DNA from: Frankia sp.
GTDB lineage: Bacteria; Actinomycetota; Actinomycetes; Frankiales; Frankiaceae
Direction: 5' to 3'
NCBI GenBank assembly: GCA_019689615.1
Contig: JADGHD010000288.1
Location: 1 to 6,582 of the forward strand
Length of the DNA: 6,582 nucleotides
In this document: positions 1 to 6,000 of the stretch, piece by piece
Numbering within the stretch: position 1 is the first letter of the stretch
How the letters are laid out: each line of letters begins with the position of its first letter
Translations under genes and position numbers: made by a program
Notes under the pieces: model-generated
Seen by the model: only the letters and a program-made list of their open reading frames with translations
Told to the model about the DNA's origin: nothing
Databases searched by the model: none

Positions 1-42
1 GTCGACGCCTCGCGGACGAGGTGGACGAGGGGGTGGGGATGA
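1..42 (+). CDS. Possible C-terminal tail of an upstream gene (5' partial)
   Basis: The frame beginning at base 1 reads 13 codons and ends at TGA 40-42, which overlaps the synthase ATG at 39-41 as ATGA. Such four-base overlaps are common between co-translated genes in actinomycete operons. The tail is only VDASRTRWTRGWG, which identifies no family. The synthase frame is also open to the left edge, and its reading there (RRLADEVDEGVG) looks at least as protein-like. The overlapping upstream gene is therefore only one of two explanations. Confidence 0.3.
   Translation, partial: VDASRTRWTRGWG
27..38 (+). promoter_or_regulatory. Probable ribosome binding site for the synthase
   Basis: The purine-rich run GAGGGGG at 27-33 lies just before ATG 39, with GAGG ending eight bases upstream, a normal Shine-Dalgarno distance. 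It supports ATG 39 over the GTGs at 21 and 33. If the upstream tail is real, this site lies inside it, as expected for translational coupling. The region is G-rich throughout, so a chance match is possible. Confidence 0.45.
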
Positions 43-3000
43 GCAGCAGCCGGGCGGGTGGCCGCCCGAGCGGGTCCGAGCCGGCCGGCGCCGGGGCCGC
101 GGTGGAGACGGTGCTGGCGGTGACGCCGTTCGGCCAGCCCCATCCGCACCTGGTGGCGGCCGCGCACCGGGCCGGCGCCCTCGGCGTGCTCGACCTCGGC
201 CGGGACCGCCCGGCGGCGATGGCGGCCCTGGCCGACGCGGCCCGCTGGTGCGCCGGTCCCGGCGGGTTCGGCGTGCGGGTCGGGCCGTACTGCCCCGTGC
301 GGCCAGACGAGCTGCCAGAGCGGGTGACCGCGGTGCTGCTGGCCGGCCCGGTCACGGCGGACGGCCGGTTGCGCCCTGGCGCGGGCGCGGACGCCACCGC
401 CGACGCCTGGGCGGTGGCCGCGGCGTCCGGCGACGGCCGGCGGCGGGTGCTGGTCGAGGTGACCAGCCTCGACGAGGCGGTGGCCGCCGCGGCGGCCGGT
501 GCCAGCGGGCTGGTGGCCCGGGGCAACGAGAGCGGCGGCCGGGTCGGCGAGATGACCGCGTTCACCCTGCTGCAGCAGCTGCTGGCCGAGCGGGACCGGG
601 GCGGGCTGGCCGGGCTGCCGGTGTGGGTGGCCGGCGGGATCGGCCCGCACACCGCCGCGGCGGCGCTCGCCGGCGGCGCGGCGGGGGTGCTGCTCGACTC
701 CCAGCTCGCGCTGGTGCCAGAGGTCGAGCTGGCGCGCGAGGTCGAGCGGGCGGTGCGGTCCATGGACGGCACCGAGACCGCGGTCCTGGCCGGCCACCGG
801 GTCTACGTCCGCCCCGACCTGCCGGCCGCCGGCCTCGTCGGCGACCCGGAGCTGACCCCGGCGGCGGTGGCCGGCCGGCTGGGCGGTGGCGACCTGCGCG
901 CCGCGCTGCTGCCGGTGGGCCAGGACGGGGCGCTGGCGGTGCGGCTGGCCCGGGAGCACCGCTCGGCCGCCGGCATCATCCGCGCGGTCCGCGAGTCGGC
1001 CCTGCGCGCGGTGGCGGCCGCCGCCCGGCTGCGGCCGCTCACCCCGGGCGGGACCGGCGCGCTGTTCGCCGCCGACCGGCCGGACCAGGCCGACCAGCCC
1101 GAGCGGCCGGGGCGGGCGGTGCGCCTGCCGGTGGCGCAGGGGCCGATGACCCGGGTCAGCGACCGGCCGGAGTTCGCCCGGGCGGTCGCCGACGCCGGCG
1201 GCCTGCCGTTCCTGGCGCTGGCGCTGCTGCCGGCCGAGGACGTCGGTGCGCTGCTGGCCCGCACCGCCGAGCTGCTCGGCGACGCGCCGTGGGGGGTCGG
1301 CCTGCTGGGCTTCGCGCCGCCGGAGCTGCGGGCGGCGCAGCTGGCCGCCGTGGCCGAGGCCCGTCCGCCGTTCGCGCTGATCGCCGGTGGCCGCCCGGCC
1401 CAGGCGGCGGCGCTGGGTGCGGCCGGCATCGAGACGTTCCTGCATGTCCCGTCGCCGGGGCTGCTGACCCGCTTCCTGGCCGAGGGCGTGCGGGGGTTCG
1501 TGTTCGAGGGGCGCGAGTGCGGCGGGCACGTCGGCCCCCGGACCAGCTTCGCGCTGTGGGAGGCGCAGGTCGCCGCGCTGCTCGCGGCCGAAGTGGACCT
1601 GGCCGAGGTGCGGGTGCTGTTCGCCGGCGGGGTGCACGACGCGCGCTCCGCGGCGATGGTCGCGGCGACCGCGGCGCCGCTGGTGGAGCGCGGCGCGCGG
1701 ATCGGCCTGCTGATGGGCTCGGCCTACCTGTTCACCGAGGAGGCGGTGGCGGCCGGCGCCATCGGTGAGCAGTTCCAGCGCCAGGCGCTGGAGTGCGCCA
1801 GCACCGTGCTGCTTCAGACCGCTCCCGGGCATGCCGTGCGGTGCGCGGACAGCCCGTTCGTCGCCACGTTCCACGAGGTGAGGTCGCAGCTCACGGCGCA
1901 GGGAGTGACCGGGCGGGAGGCGTGGGCGCGGCTGGAGGCGCTCAACCTGGGGCGGCTGCGGCTGGCCAGCCGGGGCCTGCGGCGCGACGGCGACCGGCTG
2001 GTGCCGGTGGACGCGGCCGAGCAGCGCCGGGAGGGGATGTTCATGCTCGGCCAGGTCGCCGCGCTGCGCTCGTCGACCACCACGGTCGCCGCGCTGCACG
2101 AGGAGGTCACCGCCGGGGCGGACCGCTTCCTGGCCGCACGCGCCGCCGAGCTGGCCGAGACGACCGGCCTGCCGGCGCCGGCCGCCGCGGAGCGCGAGGA
2201 GGCTGGCGCCGAGGGGGCGGCGGGGCAGCCGGTGGACGTGGCCATCGTCGGGATGGCGTGCCTGTTCCCCGGCGCGGGCGACGTCGGCGAGTTCTGGGCG
2301 AACGTGTGCGCCGGGCGCGACCTGGTCACCGAGGTGCCGGCGGACCGGTGGGACGCCGGGCGGTTCTACTCGCCAGCGGCGGCCGACCCGCGCCGCCAGG
2401 CGGCGGGCTCGGGCGGGCCGGTGCTCGTCCCGTCGAAGTGGGGCGGGTTCCTCTCGCCCGTGCCGTTCGACCCGCTGCGTTACGGGATCCCGCCGCGGTC
2501 GCTGCCGAGCATCGACACCGCCCAGCTGCTGGCGCTGGAGGTGTCGGCGCGGGCGCTGGTCGACGCCGGCTACGACCCCGGCACCGGCGGCGCGGACCGC
2601 ACCGGCACCCGGCTGCGCGCCTTCGACCGGGAGCGCACGTCGGTGATCTTCGGCGCCGAGTCGGGCGCCGACATCACCACGGCCTACAGCTTCCGGTCCG
2701 CGTTCGCGTCGTTGTTCGGCGACGTGCCGGCCGCCCTCGACGCGGCGCTGCCTGTGGTGACCGAGGACTCGTTCCCTGGCATGCTGGCCAACGTCATCGC
2801 CGGCCGGGTGGCCAACCGGCTGGACCTCGGCGGGCTCAACCAGACCGTCGACGCGGCCTGCGGGTCGTCGCTGGCCGCCGTCGACGCCGCCTGCAAGGAG
2901 CTGGCCGCGGGCAGCTCAGACATGGTCGTCTGCGGCGGCGTCGACACCCACAACAGCCTGCACGACTACCTGCTGTTCTCGTCGGTGCACGCGCTCTCGC

Positions 3001-6000
3001 CGACCGGGCGGTCGCGCAGCTTCGACGCCGCGGCGGACGGGATCGCCCTGGGTGAGGGCGTGGCGGTGCTCGTGCTCAGGCGGCTCGCCGACGCCGAGCG
3101 GGACGGCGACCGGATCCTGGCCGTGATCCGCTCGGTGGCGGCGTCCAGCGACGGCCGGGCGCTGGGCATGACCGCCCCGCGCCGGGAGGGGCAGGTGCGC
3201 GCGCTGCGCCGGGCCTACCGGCGGGCGGGGGTCTCGCCGGCCCAGGTCGGGGTGGTCGAGGCGCACGCGACCGGCACCGTCGTCGGCGACCGCACCGAGC
3301 TCGCCGCGCTGACCGAGGTGTTCACCGCGGCCGGCAGCGCGCCGGGCAGCGTGTCCGTCGGGTCGGTGAAGTCGCAGATCGGGCACGCCAAGTGCGCCGC
3401 GGGCCTGGCCGGGCTCATCAAGGCGGTGCAGGCGGTGCGCACCGGGGCCCGCCCACCGACGGTCAACCTGACCAGGCCGAACCCGTACTGGGACCCGGCC
3501 ACCAGCCCGCTCTACTTCGACACCGAGGCCCGCCCGTGGGCCGCGCCGCCGGCCGAGCGGATCGCCGGGGTGTCGGCCTTCGGGTTCGGCGGGACGAACT
3601 TCCACGCCGTCATCCGCGCCTACGACGGCGGACCGGAGCCCGCGCACGGCCTGGAGCACTGGCCGGCCGAGCTGTTCGTGATCCGGGCGGCCGACCGGGC
3701 CGGCGCGCTGCGGGAGCTGGACCGGCTGGCCGACCTGGTGGCGCGCAACGACGCCGCCGGCCGGCCGTGGCGGCTGCGTGACCTCGCCGCCGCCGTGAGC
3801 CTCGCCGGTGAGGCCACCGGCGCGCCGGTCGCGGCCGCGTTCGTCGTCGACACCCTGGACGCGCTGCCCGACGCGATCGCCCGCGCCCGCGCCGCCCGCA
3901 CCGACCGGGCCGCCGGTGTCTTCGTCGCCGACGGGCTGGCCGACGGCGGGCCGCTGGCCGACGGCGGGCGGCTGGCGGACGGCGGACCGGCGTCCGACGG
4001 CGCTGCCGGGCAGCCGGAGGTGGCGTTCCTGTTCCCCGGGCAGGGCAGCCAGCGGCCGGCGATGCTCGCCGACCTGTTCGTGGCCTTCCCCCGGCTGCGC
4101 CGGCTGCTTGGGCACGGGGCGATCGACCCGGCGGTGCTGTTCCCGCCGGCCCCGCTCTCCCCGGACGAGCGCGCCCGCCAGCAGGAGGCGATCACCGACA
4201 CCCGCCGCGCCCAGCCGGCGCTCGGCGTCGCCGGGCTGGCCATGGCCGACCTGCTGACCGGGCTCGGCATCCGCCCGGGCCACGCCGCCGGGCACAGCTA
4301 CGGGGAGCTGGTCGCGCTCGCCATCGCCGGGGCGTTCGACGAGCGCACGCTGCTGGAGCTGTCCGTGCGCCGCGGCGAGGCCGTCGCCAGCGCCGCCGAG
4401 GGTGCCAGCGGGTCGGCGGGGCCGGCCGGCCCCGGGGCGATGGCGGCCGTCGCCGCGTCCGCCGCCCCCGTGCGCGCCGCCCTCGGCGCGCTGCTCGGCG
4501 GCCAGCTCGTGATCGCCAACGACAACGCGCCGCGGCAGGTCGTGCTGTCCGGCCCGACCGCGGCCGTCGAGGATGCGGTCGGCCGGCTCGCCGCCGCCGG
4601 GCTCACCGCCAGGCGGCTGCCGGTCGCCTGCGCGTTCCACAGCCCCGTGGTCGCCGCGGCCGCCGACGAGCTCGCCGCCGCGCTGGCCGGCGCCGAGGTC
4701 CGCCCGCCCCGGCTGCGGGTGTGGTCGAACACCACCGCCGCCCCCTACCTGGACGAGCCGGCCGGAGGGACCGCGGACATGGTCCGGGAGCTGCTCGCCC
4801 GCCAGGTCGCCGAGCCGGTGCGGTTCGTCGAGCAGATCGAGGCGATGTACGCCGCTGGCGTGCGCGTCTTCGTCGAGGCCGGCCCCGGCCGGGTGCTCAC
4901 CGGCCTGGTCGGCAAGATCCTCGCCGGCCGGCCGCACCGCGCCGTCGCCTGCGACGTGCCCGGGGAGAACGGGCTGCGCCGGTTCCTGCTCGCCGTGGCC
5001 GAGCTCGCCGCGGCCGGCGTCGCGATGGACGTCAGCCCGCTGTTCGCCGGCCGGGGCATCCAGCCGGTCGACCCGGCGGACACCCCGCCCGCCCCGTCGT
5101 GGTTCATCGACGGCGCCTTCGTCCGCGGCGCCGACGGCCGGCCGCTGCCCGGCGGCCTGCGCTCCGCCGACCAGCCGCTGCTCGCCCCCGCCGCCGGTCG
5201 CGGCCAGCAGGCCGCGGACGCGCCAGCTCTCGCGGGCGTGGGCGTCGGCGCGCGGCCGGGCTACGGCGCCGGCGGCGCCCGGCCGCCCGAGGGCAGCGGC
5301 ACGGACAGCGGGAACCTCGGTACCGGGACGGAGATCACGATGGGCGCCACCGGCGGGACCGCCGCCAGCATCGGCTACGACACGACCAGCGGCACGGCCA
5401 ACGGAACCGGCGCCGCGCCGGGCCCGGCGGCCTTCGTGCCCGCCGCCAGCAACGGCCACCACCCGGTTGGCCCGCTCACCGGCATGCCGGCACCCGCACC
5501 CACCGCCGCGCCCGCCGCCACGCCCGTGCCGGCGGCTACCGCGCTGCCCGCGCCCGCCGCCGTGCCCGCAGCCGCCGCGGTGCCGGGAGCCGCCGCCGTG
5601 CCCGCGGCTGCCGCGTCGCCCGCAGCCGCCGCGGTGCCCGGAGCCGCCGCGGTGCCCGCAACCGGTCAGCCGGCGGCACCGCGGACCGCGCTCGACGACG
5701 TCGTGCTCGGCTACCTGGGCTTCGCCCGCGAGCTGCTCGCGTCCCAGCACCAGACCGTGCTGCGCTACCTGGACCTCGTCGGTCCGGCGGTGGCGTCCCA
5801 GTACCCGTCGGGAGCGCTCGCGCCGCTGGCCGCCGCGCCGGCACTGCCCGTCTCGCAGGTGAGCGTGCCCGCGGCGACGGCGCCTGCCGGCGTGGCGCCG
5901 CCCGCGCCACCGCCAGGCCAGCCAGCCGGCCCAGCGGTGGCGGTCCCGCCGGCCGGATTGCTGGCGGCACCGGCGCCCGCGCCGCAGCCCTCGGCGCCGT

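Noticed and set aside
248..1768. Plus-strand frame of ~500 codons overlapping the NMO-like barrels
   Set aside because: The translation is Arg/Gly/Ala-rich with no motif. It is offset from the frame carrying the NMO signatures, so it is a shadow of the real gene.
108..2153. N-terminal region considered as a separate gene (stand-alone monooxygenase) before the synthase
   Set aside because: No stop codon occurs between the second barrel and the KS. A short Ala/Glu-rich linker joins them in the same frame, so this is a fusion.
5529..5660. Repeat block considered as a CRISPR array or intergenic direct repeat
   Set aside because: Units are contiguous 18-mers without unique spacers, in codon phase, and encode a Pro/Ala linker inside an open frame.
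2916..5750. Very long minus-strand open frame (over 900 codons)
   Set aside because: Its codons are exact reverse complements of the synthase codons. It stays open only because TCA, CTA and TTA are nearly absent from the sense frame at this GC content; its end at 2916-2918 is one in-frame sense TCA. Its product is Arg/Gly-rich with no domain, while the plus frame has catalytic motifs.
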